Below are positions 54,444-63,187 of a stretch of DNA of 64,000 nt, in pieces. Made by a program: the position numbers and the translations under genes. This stretch comes from Ferrimonas kyonanensis DSM 18153. Lineage in GTDB: Bacteria; Pseudomonadota; Gammaproteobacteria; Enterobacterales; Shewanellaceae. The DNA lies in NCBI RefSeq assembly GCF_000425405.1, contig NZ_AUDJ01000032.1, positions 1 through 64,000 of the forward strand, given 5' to 3'. The number at the start of each line of letters is the position of its first letter. Within the stretch, counting starts at the first letter, position 1. Under the pieces are notes generated by a model that was not told where the DNA came from, did not search any database, and was given only the letters and a program-made list of their open reading frames with translations.

Positions 54444-56579
54444 ATGTCTCGCTCTATCATGTTGATCCCAGTGGGTACTGGTGTCGGCTTGACCTCCATC
54501 AGCCTGGGTATGGTTCGTGCACTCGAACGCCAGGGTGTTAAGGTTAACTTCTTCAAGCCTGTTGCCCAGCAACGTCCCGGCGATACCGGCCCGGAACGTT
54601 CCTCCACCATTCTGTCTACTTCCCCTACCATCAATCCACCAGAACCTTTTGCCATGGAACACGCGCAGCAGCGCATCAGCTCCGGCGATACCGATGTGCT
54701 TCTGGAAGAGATTGTGGCTCGAGTGAAGTCCGGTGATGAGGAAACTGAAGTGCTGATCGTGGAAGGCCTGGTTCCTACCCGCAGCCATCCGTTCGCCAAC
54801 ACCCTGAATGCCAAGACCGCCAAGACTCTGGATGCCGATATCGTGTTCGTTATCAATCCAGGTGCCGATGGTGCCAACCAGGTGCAGAAGCGCCTGGAGA
54901 TCATCGTCGATGAGTTTGGTGGTAAGAAGAACAAACGCATTCTGGGCGCCATCATCAACAAGATCGGTGCGCCGGTCGATGAGCGAGGCCGTGCCCGTCC
55001 TGATCTGTCTGAAGTGTTTGAACACGATCAGGTCGTTCGCGGTGACCACGCCGACATCTTCCAGCTGTCTGCCAACTCTCCAGTGGGCATCCTGGGTGCG
55101 GTTCCTTACAACCTGGACCTGGTTTCGCCACGGGCCTCCGATCTGGCTAAGCACCTGGGTGCCCGCCTGATCAACGCCGGTGAAATGCACAGCCGTCGTC
55201 TGCGTCGCGTCAGCTTCTGTACCCGCGCCATCCCTAACATGGTTAACCACCTGCAAGCGGATACGCTGCTGGTTACCTCCGGTGACCGTTCCGACATCAT
55301 CGTCTCTGCCTGTCTGGCTGCCATGAATGGCACCAAGATTGGCGCGTTGATGCTGACCGGTGGCTACGAGCTGGAGCAGCAAGTTCAAGATCTGTGCGCG
55401 CAAGCCTTTGATACCGGCCTGCCGGTGATGATGGTTGACACCAACACCTGGCAGACCGCACTGAACATCCAGAACTTCAACCACGAAGTGCCTGTGGATG
55501 ATTCCGCCCGTATCGAACTGCTGCAGGATTACGTTGCCGGCCACATCGATCGCAAGTTCATCGAAAACGTTGCCAGCGACTCCAAGCGTGAAAACCGCCT
55601 GTCTCCGGCCGCCTTCCGCTACCAGCTGACCGAGTTTGCCCGCCGTGCCGGCAAGCGCGTTGTGCTGCCAGAGGGTGACGAGCCACGTACCGTGAAAGCC
55701 GCCGCCATCTGTGCCGAACGTGGCATTGCCAACTGCGTACTGATCGGTAACCCGGAAGAGATTCGTCGCGTTGCCGGTCAACAGGGTGTCACCCTGGGCG
55801 AAGGCATCGAGATCGTGGATCCGGATCTGGCCCGCGAGCGTTTCGTGGCACCGATGTGCGAGCTGCGTAAGAGCAAAGGCCTGACCGAAGTGGTTGCCCG
55901 CGAGCAACTGCAAGACAACGTGGTACTGGGTACCATGATGCTGGCTGAAGACAAGGTCGACGGCCTGGTGTCCGGTGCGGTTCACACCACAGCCAACACC
56001 ATTCGTCCACCACTGCAGCTGATCAAGACCGCACCGAATGCGTCTCTGGTGTCGTCGATCTTCTTCATGCTGCTGCCTGATCAGGTTCTGGTTTACGGCG
56101 ACTGCGCCATCAACCCGGATCCGAATGCCGAGCAGCTGGCCGAGATTGCGATTCAGTCCGCCGATTCCGCCAAAGCCTTTGGCATTGAGCCTCGCGTGGC
56201 CATGATCTCCTACTCCACCGGTAGCTCCGGCCAAGGTGCAGACGTAGAGAAAGTGCGTGAAGCCACTCGCATTGCTCAGGAGAAGCGCCCAGACCTGGTG
56301 ATTGATGGCCCACTGCAGTACGACGCCGCCATCATGCCAAACGTTGCAGCCTCCAAGGCTCCGGACAGCCCGGTTGCCGGCCAGGCCACCGTGTTTGTGT
56401 TCCCGGACCTGAACACCGGTAACACCACCTACAAAGCGGTACAACGTTCCGCCGACCTGATCTCCATCGGTCCAATGCTGCAAGGCATGCGCAAGCCGGT
56501 GAACGACCTGTCCCGTGGTGCTCTGGTTGAAGACATCGTCTACACCATCGCCCTGACAGCGATTCAAGCTAACGCCTGA
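54444..56579 (+). CDS. pta: Phosphate acetyltransferase Pta (long form)
   Basis: The 711-residue enzyme converts acetyl-CoA and phosphate to acetyl phosphate. It has an N-terminal P-loop-like AAA_26 domain ([20 protein letters not shown]), a DRTGG domain (about 215-325) and the C-terminal phosphotransacetylase domain (about 390-705, [20 protein letters not shown] and [16 protein letters not shown]). This is the long form typical of gammaproteobacteria. It is followed by a terminator. Confidence 0.97.
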   Translation: MSRSIMLIPVGTGVGLTSISLGMVRALERQGVKVNFFKPVAQQRPGDTGPERSSTILSTSPTINPPEPFAMEHAQQRISSGDTDVLLEEIVARVKSGDEETEVLIVEGLVPTRSHPFANTLNAKTAKTLDADIVFVINPGADGANQVQKRLEIIVDEFGGKKNKRILGAIINKIGAPVDERGRARPDLSEVFEHDQVVRGDHADIFQLSANSPVGILGAVPYNLDLVSPRASDLAKHLGARLINAGEMHSRRLRRVSFCTRAIPNMVNHLQADTLLVTSGDRSDIIVSACLAAMNGTKIGALMLTGGYELEQQVQDLCAQAFDTGLPVMMVDTNTWQTALNIQNFNHEVPVDDSARIELLQDYVAGHIDRKFIENVASDSKRENRLSPAAFRYQLTEFARRAGKRVVLPEGDEPRTVKAAAICAERGIANCVLIGNPEEIRRVAGQQGVTLGEGIEIVDPDLARERFVAPMCELRKSKGLTEVVAREQLQDNVVLGTMMLAEDKVDGLVSGAVHTTANTIRPPLQLIKTAPNASLVSSIFFMLLPDQVLVYGDCAINPDPNAEQLAEIAIQSADSAKAFGIEPRVAMISYSTGSSGQGADVEKVREATRIAQEKRPDLVIDGPLQYDAAIMPNVAASKAPDSPVAGQATVFVFPDLNTGNTTYKAVQRSADLISIGPMLQGMRKPVNDLSRGALVEDIVYTIALTAIQANA

Positions 56580-56600
56580 TAGCCGACCGGTCTGAAATAA

Positions 56601-56639
56601 GCCGCCCTTTGGCAACGAAGGGCGGCTTTTTTTATTTTT
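56601..56639 (+). terminator. Rho-independent terminator after pta
   Basis: The arms gccgccctt and aagggcggc form a GC-rich stem followed by a run of seven T and then ATTTTT, 21 nt after the pta stop. Confidence 0.9.
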
Positions 56640-56894
56640 GCGTGATCCCAGCCTGCTTCCATTTCGTTTTGAGTCATTGATGGTGTTTCAGACAAATACG
56701 TGATCACCTCTCACATTTGTCTCGAGCTTAGGTAAAGTTGTTCATTTATCAGGCCAATATCGATATATTGAGAATATCGCGTTATACATTTAGCAATACC
56801 GTTTTGGTCCAGATTTTTGAACCATCCTCAAAAAGTTGGCTAAAGTTTCTGAAGACCAAAGAATTACTCTACAAATATGAATTAAGGAATCGAG
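56640..56894. other. pta-cymA intergenic region
   Basis: No gene is seen between the pta terminator and cymA. The sequence is AT-rich, with an 8-bp palindrome gtgatcac and a nearby ctcacat that resemble a CRP site with one extra spacer base. A cymA promoter must lie here, but no clear -35/-10 pair was seen. Confidence 0.5.
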
Positions 56895-57485
56895 ATGTCT
56901 GACAACAAACGCTCTGGATGGAGCCGGTTATGGCAACAACCTAAGTCAAAGTGGTTACTTGGCATTCCTGTAGGCGCTTTCCTGGCCCTGGTGATGGGCG
57001 GAATCGGTGTCTATGGCACTCAAGTTGTCCTGCACGCTACCAGCACCGACGACTTCTGCATGACCTGTCACTCCAACCACTCCCTGCGGGATGAGGTTAT
57101 GGCGTCCAGCCACGGCAACAACAGTGTCGGCATCACTGTGACCTGTGCTCAGTGTCACCTGCCTCCAGGCGGCTTCGAGTACCTGGTGAAGAAGATCATC
57201 GTCTCCAAAGACATCATCGGCTACATGACCATCAAAGATTTCAACACTCAGAAGTGGCTGGATGACAACCGTAAAGAACAGGCCGATCTGGCGCGCGACT
57301 ACCTGCGCTCCATCGATTCCCGAACCTGTACCAGCTGTCACTCCAACATCTACGAGAACCAGCCTGAGTCCATGAAGAAAGTCGCGAAGCGGATGCACGC
57401 CATGAACTTCAAGAAAGCGGAAGACAAGCGCAAAACCTGCATCGACTGCCACAAAGGCGTGGCTCACCCCTACCCGAAAGGCTAA
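56895..57485 (+). CDS. cymA: CymA-like tetraheme quinol dehydrogenase (NapC/NirT family)
   Basis: The 196-residue protein has an N-terminal membrane anchor (about 20-42) and four CxxCH heme sites: C55-H59, C84-H88, C145-H149 and C182-H186. The stretch HATSTDDFCMTCHSNHSL and the C-terminus CHKGVAHPYPKG closely match Shewanella CymA. CymA oxidises menaquinol and passes electrons to several periplasmic reductases in anaerobic respiration. It is an orphan gene here, with its own terminator. Confidence 0.93.
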   Translation: MSDNKRSGWSRLWQQPKSKWLLGIPVGAFLALVMGGIGVYGTQVVLHATSTDDFCMTCHSNHSLRDEVMASSHGNNSVGITVTCAQCHLPPGGFEYLVKKIIVSKDIIGYMTIKDFNTQKWLDDNRKEQADLARDYLRSIDSRTCTSCHSNIYENQPESMKKVAKRMHAMNFKKAEDKRKTCIDCHKGVAHPYPKG

Positions 57486-57538
57486 CGCCGACCCGGCATT
57501 CGCAAAGCAGACTCGCTGCGAATGCCTGGCGACCAGCC

Positions 57539-57577
57539 ACAAAAAAGCCCGCCAGATTCTGGCGGGCTTTTTTTTTG
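57539..57577. terminator. Terminator after cymA
   Basis: The arms agcccgcca and tggcgggct form a strong stem followed by a run of nine T on the plus strand and preceded by six A, so it may act in both directions. Confidence 0.9.
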
Positions 57578-57652
57578 ACCAAAGTGAAAACCAAGATCAA
57601 ATAATTTTTAAGATCAGCAACTTACGAAGTAGTCATCGATCTAATAACAGGC

Positions 57653-57675
57653 TTGTCCACAGGTTTTGTGGATAA
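57653..57675. other. Inverted pair of DnaA-box-like sequences
   Basis: TTGTCCACA (57653-57661, one mismatch to the DnaA box TTATCCACA) faces a perfect box on the minus strand, TGTGGATAA (57667-57675), separated by 5 bp. Three GATC sites and an AT-rich stretch lie on the left (57594-57640) and one GATC on the right. No initiator gene is nearby. Confidence 0.5.
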
Positions 57676-57746
57676 CCCACAACGATGCACCCAAAGGCGG
57701 CGGCTCAGATCAGACGATGCTGAAGGCCACCAGAGGGCGGGGGGTT

Positions 57747-58145
57747 CTATTGTTGCAGACTCTGCTGAAGAACCATCTCTGTATAGGAGATTAATCCAAT
57801 TACCTGGTGGTTATCAATCACCGGGGCCTGATTTATGCCAAATTGTTCAAAAAGACGAGCGCAATAGCGAATGTCCATGTCCGGGTGAACCGGCAGCACT
57901 GGCTTGGACATGATCTCATAGAGGTTAACCCGATCGGCGGCTTTATCACGGGCCATGACCTTCTTGCCGATGTCCGACAGCAGCACCAACCCGTATTCAT
58001 CGTGTTCATGGCGTTTATCGATGATCAGGGCCTCCGCATGCTGCTCACGCAGCACTGCCAGTCCTTCGGCAACGGTTTTTAAACCATCGAGCATGATCCA
58101 CTTTTGGGCCATGACATCTTTCACTTTAATTAGCTGGGTATTCAT
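57747..58145 (-). CDS. CBS-domain pair protein
   Basis: The 132-residue protein is two CBS domains (about 8-60 with VKDVMAQKWIMLDGLKTVAE, about 77-130 with YEIMSKPVLPVHPDMDIR and GINQAPVIDNHQVIGLISY). Such pairs bind adenine nucleotides and regulate partners. It overlaps the PII-like gene by 4 nt, as the last gene of the DUF1538 operon. A regulatory role on the DUF1538 transporter is inferred. Confidence 0.9.
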   Translation of the reverse strand: MNTQLIKVKDVMAQKWIMLDGLKTVAEGLAVLREQHAEALIIDKRHEHDEYGLVLLSDIGKKVMARDKAADRVNLYEIMSKPVLPVHPDMDIRYCARLFEQFGINQAPVIDNHQVIGLISYTEMVLQQSLQQ

Positions 58146-58492
58146 AGTTCCTCTCCAACCCGCTCAGACAGGCTTTCAATCTGGTGAGCAACACCCACCA
58201 CGTCTTCAATGTCCAGTTGCAACGCAATGCCGGTCCCCGGTGAGCTGTCGAACTCGCCAACCTTAGCGATACACTCCAGAATATTGCGGGCCAAATGCTC
58301 TTCAACCACAAACAGCAATACATCTCGCTGCACTTCCAAGTGCAACCCGAAAAAGGTTTTCTTAGGCTTCAGGCCTTCGCCTCGAGCATGGTTGATCAGG
58401 GTAACACCGGTCGCTCCCGCCGCTCGGGCCGCATCCACCAATTTGTCACTCTTGTCCTCTTCCGCAAAAGCGATAATGAGTTTAAAACGCAT
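58142..58492 (-). CDS. PII-like signalling protein
   Basis: The 116-residue protein has the PII core pattern: KLIIAFAEEDKSDKLVDAAR, GATGVTLINHARGEGL, a T-loop region (KPKKTFFGLHLEVQRD) and the B-loop-like GTGIALQLDIEDVVGV. The T-loop lacks the uridylylated Tyr of GlnB/GlnK. PII-like proteins next to transporters sense nucleotides or metabolites and gate them; the ligand here is unknown. It follows the second DUF1538 gene by 3 nt. Confidence 0.82.
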   Translation of the reverse strand: MRFKLIIAFAEEDKSDKLVDAARAAGATGVTLINHARGEGLKPKKTFFGLHLEVQRDVLLFVVEEHLARNILECIAKVGEFDSSPGTGIALQLDIEDVVGVAHQIESLSERVGEEL

Positions 58493-58495
58493 GAT

Positions 58496-59254
58496 TTACC
58501 TCGTTTGAATTCGTTGCAGCAGCGCGATGATCTGGGCATACCCCATCACGCTGATAATAGGAAACAGGCTGGCAAAAGCAATGAGGCCAAATCCGTCAAT
58601 CATCGGACTGCGTCCGGGGATGGTGCTGGCCAGGCCCAGTCCCAAAGCGGCCACCAGGGGCACGGTCACGGTTGAGGTGGTAACCCCGCCGGAGTCATAG
58701 GCCAATGGGATCACGCTCTTGGGCGCAAATGCCGTTTGCACCACGACCACCATGTAGCCGCCAAGAATGTACCAATGGATGGGATCGCCGACGACAATGC
58801 GGTAGCTGCCCAGAGCGATGCCCACCGCCACCCCCAGGGCCACCGACAGCCTTAATCCCATGGGACGGATGGTACCACCGGAAACCTGCTCAGCTTTAAT
58901 GGCAACGGCCAGCAGCGACGGTTCGGCAATGGTGGTAGCAAAACCGATGGCGAAGGCGAAGGCGTACACCCAGTAGTAGTCCTGCCAATGACTCTGACCA
59001 CTCACTCCGAGAAACTCCGGAGCCGTCAACTGGCTGGCCATCAACTCACCAAGGGGAAACAGCGCCCGCTCCAACCCGACCAGAAACAGTGCCAGACCCA
59101 GAATAACGGCAACAAAACCGGCCAGCACCTGCTTCAGGTGCGGCACCGGGCGACGTAATACCAGATACTGGAACCCGAACAACACCGCCACAATGGGGAC
59201 CACGTCTCCCAGAGTATCGATAAGGGTCTCGAAAATGGCCGTTAACCAATCCAT
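58496..59254 (-). CDS. DUF1538 integral membrane protein (second of a pair)
   Basis: The 252-residue protein has six to seven hydrophobic helices. Two signatures are shared with its upstream paralogue: FATTIAEP (105-112) and [14 protein letters not shown] (187-200), then [16 protein letters not shown] recall a DUF1538 pair, UmpAB, reported as a Na+(Li+,K+)/H+ antiporter in Halomonas; this is from memory and not checked. It overlaps the first DUF1538 gene by 13 nt. Confidence 0.9.
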   Translation of the reverse strand: MDWLTAIFETLIDTLGDVVPIVAVLFGFQYLVLRRPVPHLKQVLAGFVAVILGLALFLVGLERALFPLGELMASQLTAPEFLGVSGQSHWQDYYWVYAFAFAIGFATTIAEPSLLAVAIKAEQVSGGTIRPMGLRLSVALGVAVGIALGSYRIVVGDPIHWYILGGYMVVVVQTAFAPKSVIPLAYDSGGVTTSTVTVPLVAALGLGLASTIPGRSPMIDGFGLIAFASLFPIISVMGYAQIIALLQRIQTR

Positions 59255-59976
59255 GCGCGCACCACCCCAAACATCAACACAAACTGCACCGGCAGCAGAG
59301 AAGCAAAGGCGATTAACCCAAAGCCATCGAGCATGGGGTTTCTGCCCTTAATGGAGCTTGCCAACCCCACCCCCAGGGCCGTTACCAAAGGTACGGTAAT
59401 GGTGGAGGTCGTCACGCCACCGGAATCGTAGGCGATGCCGATGATCTCCTTGGGGGCAATCATGGTCAGCGCCATGACAATGACATAGCCACTGATGATC
59501 AACCGGTGCAAAGGCCAGCCTTTGAGAATACGGACAACCCCAAGCAGAATGGCGCAGCCCACCGACAAGGCCACCACCATCCTCAATTGAGTCGCATAGG
59601 ATTCCTGAGCCTCGACGGTGTTCGCCAGCATGCCTCCCAGTGCCGCTACCTCGGCGGCCTCATCGGCAACGGCAATGAGTGCCGGCTCGGCCACCGTGGT
59701 TCCAAATCCCAGCAGGAAAGCAAACAACAACAATGGGATCAAAGCCCCCTTGCGGGCAAAGGCCTGGGCCAGGGTTTCACCAATGGGAAACAATCCCATC
59801 TCCAGCCCAAATACAAACAGAGTTAATCCAATGACCACCAGGCCCATACCCAGTATGATGGTCAGCACGTCCGGTAAGGGCTGCTGCAATACCGCCAGCT
59901 GAAACAACGCCACCACTAACACGATGGGCAACAAATCCCGGCAACTTCCCAATAACGCCATTAACGCCCGATACAC
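59242..59976 (-). CDS. DUF1538 integral membrane protein (first of a pair)
   Basis: The 244-residue membrane protein has the same layout as its partner: FGTTVAEP (91-98) and [14 protein letters not shown] (184-197), then [15 protein letters not shown]. The two are clear tandem paralogues and probably form a heterodimer. The start is a GTG at 59974-59976 with AGGAG 5 nt upstream. It opens the four-gene DUF1538-DUF1538-PII-CBS operon. Substrate unknown. Confidence 0.9.
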   Translation of the reverse strand: MYRALMALLGSCRDLLPIVLVVALFQLAVLQQPLPDVLTIILGMGLVVIGLTLFVFGLEMGLFPIGETLAQAFARKGALIPLLLFAFLLGFGTTVAEPALIAVADEAAEVAALGGMLANTVEAQESYATQLRMVVALSVGCAILLGVVRILKGWPLHRLIISGYVIVMALTMIAPKEIIGIAYDSGGVTTSTITVPLVTALGVGLASSIKGRNPMLDGFGLIAFASLLPVQFVLMFGVVRAWIG

Positions 59977-60307
59977 ATATGCTCCTGCAATTCCTATGCT
60001 TTTGAGATTGTTAGTACATTCTTACAACATTTCCCTTGAGGGGTAAGCCTGAATTTGCTGGGAAGTGAATAAAAGTTGATCGAGATCGCGGTTTTCCCGA
60101 GGGGTTGCTTAAAAACCCCCCACTTGAGCACTTTCACCACATGTACGGATGAACGATTGTTCAATGGGTTTGATTTACGGACGCTTTTATGCGGTGATAA
60201 CCCATCTGGTCGTAACGACCCGGTTTGCATGGCGATTTCTAGAACCCACAGGGGGACGCTGTTATGATGTGGCGTTCGACTTTTTGGCTACACAGGGCTA
60301 AGCGTGT
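59977..60307. other. Divergent intergenic region between the DUF1538 operon and the lipoprotein gene
   Basis: No gene or clear sigma70 pair was recognised in these 331 nt. A small hairpin (ggggtt/aacccc, 60101-60118) lies in the middle. The promoters of both flanking genes should be here. Confidence 0.5.
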
Positions 60308-60742
60308 ATGACAATCAGAACGTTATGGACGCTGTTGTTCATCACCGTATTGCAAGGCTGCAGCGACGCTCCCGGCCCGCAGCGGCTGCCCGAGCACGTT
60401 GCTTTGGATCTGTTCACGGCCATCTATGTGGATCAGGATACCAACAAAGCACTGCCGCTTATCGGTGGCGAACTGCTGCCACTGTTTCACCACTATCGCC
60501 TCGCCAGTCAGATTCAGCGCCAATTGTTTGGCTTGCGTCTGCAGCAGGCTGAGGTGGAACTGTCCAGCACCGATGCTGACTTCTTTCGACGCCGAAATCA
60601 GAATATGAAGGTCACCATCAAACTGAGTGGCCTCAAGGGTGACAGCGTCTGGCAGGATTTACGCCAGGTTCAGGTGGAGGTGATCGATAACCGCTGGAAG
60701 GTCACCAAGCTGATTAACGATCCCTGGCTAAGCAATGGCTAA
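60308..60742 (+). CDS. Small predicted lipoprotein, unknown function
   Basis: The 144-residue protein has a hydrophobic leader with lipobox VLQGC (Cys18), then no membrane segment. The C-terminal half has alternating charged/hydrophobic strands (MKVTIKLSGLKGDSVW, VQVEVIDNRWKVTKL), like a small alpha-beta fold; I do not recognise the family. The ATG at 60308 has a weak ribosome binding site. It is monocistronic and ends at a bidirectional terminator. Confidence 0.75.
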   Translation: MTIRTLWTLLFITVLQGCSDAPGPQRLPEHVALDLFTAIYVDQDTNKALPLIGGELLPLFHHYRLASQIQRQLFGLRLQQAEVELSSTDADFFRRRNQNMKVTIKLSGLKGDSVWQDLRQVQVEVIDNRWKVTKLINDPWLSNG

Positions 60743-60756
60743 GTTCGAATCAGCAT

Positions 60757-60790
60757 AAAAAAACCAACGCCTTGGCGTTGGTTTTTTTAT
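60757..60790. terminator. Bidirectional terminator
   Basis: The arms aaccaacgcc and ggcgttggtt form a 10-bp stem flanked by an A-run and a T-run, serving the lipoprotein gene on the plus strand and the micro-ORF on the minus strand. Confidence 0.88.
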
Positions 60791-60807
60791 TCAGGTCGCA
60801 GCCGGGA

Positions 60808-60906
60808 TTAATCCAGGTAAGCGTCCTCATCCAGATCGACAGGAAGCTCACCGGCTACTTCATCCTGAACCTGATAATACGCTTCTTCGTACTCTTGCAT
60901 TTCCAT
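60808..60906 (-). CDS. Candidate 32-residue acidic small protein
   Basis: An ATG with TAAGG about 8 nt upstream opens a 32-codon frame (beginning MEMQEYEEAYYQVQDEV) that ends shortly before a strong terminator. It has 12 Asp/Glu, 4 Tyr and no Lys or Arg. It has no recognised family. A good ribosome binding site and a terminator support expression, but at this size coding remains unproven. Confidence 0.5.
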   Translation of the reverse strand: MEMQEYEEAYYQVQDEVAGELPVDLDEDAYLD

Positions 60907-61095
60907 AAACCCGCCTTACTGCTGAATACCAACGGCACCACAATTTCTGTGATGTGTGTAGCATAAGTGTATCACGCAGGCGGGCCTGGCTCGAACAAAA
61001 CACCACTTCTGCGACATTGAAGGAATCTTTCAGCCAAAGGCTGCAAGTTCGGGGCTAATCACAGCAAACAAGGTTAAAAACGAAGTTTTATTTCA

Positions 61096-62004
61096 TCAGT
61101 TTAAACGGTAGCGAAACACCTTCAGCCCTTTATCAGGATCGCTTTCAGGGAAACTGGCGGGGTTGGGCAACTGTTCGACAAAGCTCAGTTGAGGGGCAGA
61201 CTCGGCGACCTGCTGCTGCAGGTGAGCACGACTCAGCTCCGGCGCATTCAAACACAGCAAGGCTTCTCCCTGCGCCGTTAACAATTCGGGCAGCCGCCTC
61301 AACACTTTGGGGTAATCCTTAGTGGCGATAAAACTGCCGTGCTGAAAGCTCGGCGGATCCACCACAACCAAGTCGAAAGGACCGAGTTTCTTGAGTTTGC
61401 CAAAGGTCTTAAACAGATCATGGGCCAGATAGCGCACTCCGGCTTCCAGGCCATTGCGGGCGTGGTTGCGCTTGCCTACTTTCAGGGCTCCGCCACTCAT
61501 GTCGAGGTTCACCACCTCTTGGGCCCCCCCTTGACGGGCGGCAACAGAAAAGCCACAGGTGTAGGCAAACAGATTCAGTACTTTCTTGCCCTCGGCATGG
61601 GTCCGAACCCAGTGACGACCTGCGGCCATGTCCAGAAACAGGCCGTGGTTCTGGCCACGCATCAACTCAATGCGGTACTCGAGGCTGCCTTCGTGGACCC
61701 AATGCGGCTCGGGTACCTGCCCTTGCAGCAGCTGAGTCTGGGCCGGTGAACTGGCGCGGTTTTGCCACACCAGGTTCATCGGGGTGGCGTCCCCCTGCTG
61801 CTGCCACCACTGGGTGATTTGCTGTTGATACTGCGCCACCGTTTCCGCCGGCAACGCTCTGAAGGTGGTCAGCAACAGCACCGGTGGAAACCAGTCCACG
61901 GTTACGGCTTCCAGACCGGGATAACACTGCCCTCTTCCATGAAACAGCCGCTGAACCTGATCCAATTGAGGCTGATCAGGCAGGTGAGGCAAAAGTGAGG
62001 TCAT
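61096..62004 (-). CDS. Class I SAM-dependent methyltransferase (RlmI/RlmK-like, COG1092 type)
   Basis: The 302-residue protein has a Rossmann methyltransferase domain with VLNLFAYTCGFSVAARQGGA (SAM-binding), NLDMSGGALKVGKRN and the catalytic-type VVVDPPSFQHGS. Similar enzymes methylate 23S rRNA, but the PUA domain of RlmI is not evident here, so the target is unknown. It overlaps the upstream transporter gene by 4 nt (ATGA). Confidence 0.85.
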   Translation of the reverse strand: MTSLLPHLPDQPQLDQVQRLFHGRGQCYPGLEAVTVDWFPPVLLLTTFRALPAETVAQYQQQITQWWQQQGDATPMNLVWQNRASSPAQTQLLQGQVPEPHWVHEGSLEYRIELMRGQNHGLFLDMAAGRHWVRTHAEGKKVLNLFAYTCGFSVAARQGGAQEVVNLDMSGGALKVGKRNHARNGLEAGVRYLAHDLFKTFGKLKKLGPFDLVVVDPPSFQHGSFIATKDYPKVLRRLPELLTAQGEALLCLNAPELSRAHLQQQVAESAPQLSFVEQLPNPASFPESDPDKGLKVFRYRLN

Positions 62005-63089
62005 GCGGTTTTACTCTTTATTGCAGAGGTTCTGACCGGAGGGCCGGTCAGAGTAACATTAATGGCCACGCTGCTGGTTTGAGGTTCACCTTCAAGCAGG
62101 GCCGCCAACCAGCGGCCTCCGTGAGACGATTCCAGGCCAATCTTGACGATCATCGTCAGGGGCACCGACAACAACATGCCGACCGACCCCAGCAGCCAGC
62201 CCCAGAAGATCAATGACAGGAAGACCACCAGGGTGGATAGCCCCAGGCCACGGCCCATCATTCTGGGCTCGATCACGTTGCCCATGAACATATTGACGCC
62301 AACGTACAGCCCCGCCACCGTGGCGGCGGCGCCAGGCCCCAGCTGAATCAACGCCAATCCCAGTGGTGGCACGGCGGCAATGATTGAGCCGATGTTAGGG
62401 ATGTAATTGAACAGGAAAGCCACCACCCCCCACAGAATGAAGTAATCCACCCCCAGCAGATACAAACCAAAGCCGCAAATAAAACCGGTGCCGAGACTGA
62501 TGAGGGTTTTGATGGCCAAGTAGCGATTGACCGACTCCAGGAAGCGGTCAATCTGCTGCATGCGCATTTGCGGGTCATCCAGGGCATAGTGCAGTTTTCT
62601 TGGCAGGCTTGATGCTTCAAACAACATGAACACTACGGTCAGAACGATCAACAGCAAGTTGGCCATCACCGCCCCCAACCCCGACAGCATATCGGTTGCC
62701 AGGCTCATCACCCGCCCGGGATCGAACTGTTCCTTGAGTACCTCTACGGAGACCGGCACATTGAACCGCGCCGCCAGGTCCACCAGCGTCTGAAACTGGC
62801 CGGTCAGCTGTTGCCGATAATGGGGCAATTGAGCGGTAAAATCGTTGATGGAGCTGCCCAGTAACGCCCCCAGCCAGGTGCCCAACAATACCACCAGCAA
62901 CATCACCATGAAGATGGCCAGCGCCTTGGGCAACCGGAAGCGGGTCATCAGGCGAACCAACGGGCTGCAGACGATAGCGATGAAGATGGCCAGCAAAAAC
63001 GGCACGACAATGGTGCTGGAGAGTTTGATGCCGGCCAGCACCACCACCAGGGAAGCGCACACCAGCAAACTACGTTGAAATGAACTCAT
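62001..63089 (-). CDS. AI-2E family transporter (PerM/TqsA-like)
   Basis: The protein has about 362 residues and seven to eight membrane helices. The family motif region FLFNYIPNIGSIIAAVPPLGLAL is clear, with NVIEPRMMGRGLGLSTLVVF. Members include TqsA (autoinducer-2 export) and ion antiporters; the substrate cannot be told. I chose the ATG at 63089. A GTG two codons earlier is possible. It is co-transcribed with the methyltransferase gene. Confidence 0.9.
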   Translation of the reverse strand: MSSFQRSLLVCASLVVVLAGIKLSSTIVVPFLLAIFIAIVCSPLVRLMTRFRLPKALAIFMVMLLVVLLGTWLGALLGSSINDFTAQLPHYRQQLTGQFQTLVDLAARFNVPVSVEVLKEQFDPGRVMSLATDMLSGLGAVMANLLLIVLTVVFMLFEASSLPRKLHYALDDPQMRMQQIDRFLESVNRYLAIKTLISLGTGFICGFGLYLLGVDYFILWGVVAFLFNYIPNIGSIIAAVPPLGLALIQLGPGAAATVAGLYVGVNMFMGNVIEPRMMGRGLGLSTLVVFLSLIFWGWLLGSVGMLLSVPLTMIVKIGLESSHGGRWLAALLEGEPQTSSVAINVTLTGPPVRTSAIKSKTA

Positions 63090-63187
63090 AGACACTATCT
63101 AATAGGGTACAGAGATCACAGTATATCCTGTTATCTGAAATAGATAAGCCTCTTAATGAGGCAAAACCGCATCCACAGGGAGAGACG

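Noticed and set aside
54420-56615. A 731-codon open frame antisense to pta, and similar long antisense frames over ackA, cheA, flhA and fliH/fliG
   Set aside because: They lie opposite clearly conserved genes, have no recognisable domains or ribosome binding sites, and are expected in GC-rich coding DNA.
56690-56720. CRP or FNR site upstream of cymA
   Set aside because: GTGA and TCACA half-sites are 7 nt apart instead of 6, and no FNR-type TTGAT-N4-ATCAA was found, so the match is not good enough to call.
60264-60311. Short leader peptide before the lipoprotein gene (starts ATGATGTGGCG)
   Set aside because: Only about 15 codons with no ribosome binding site or attenuator structure.
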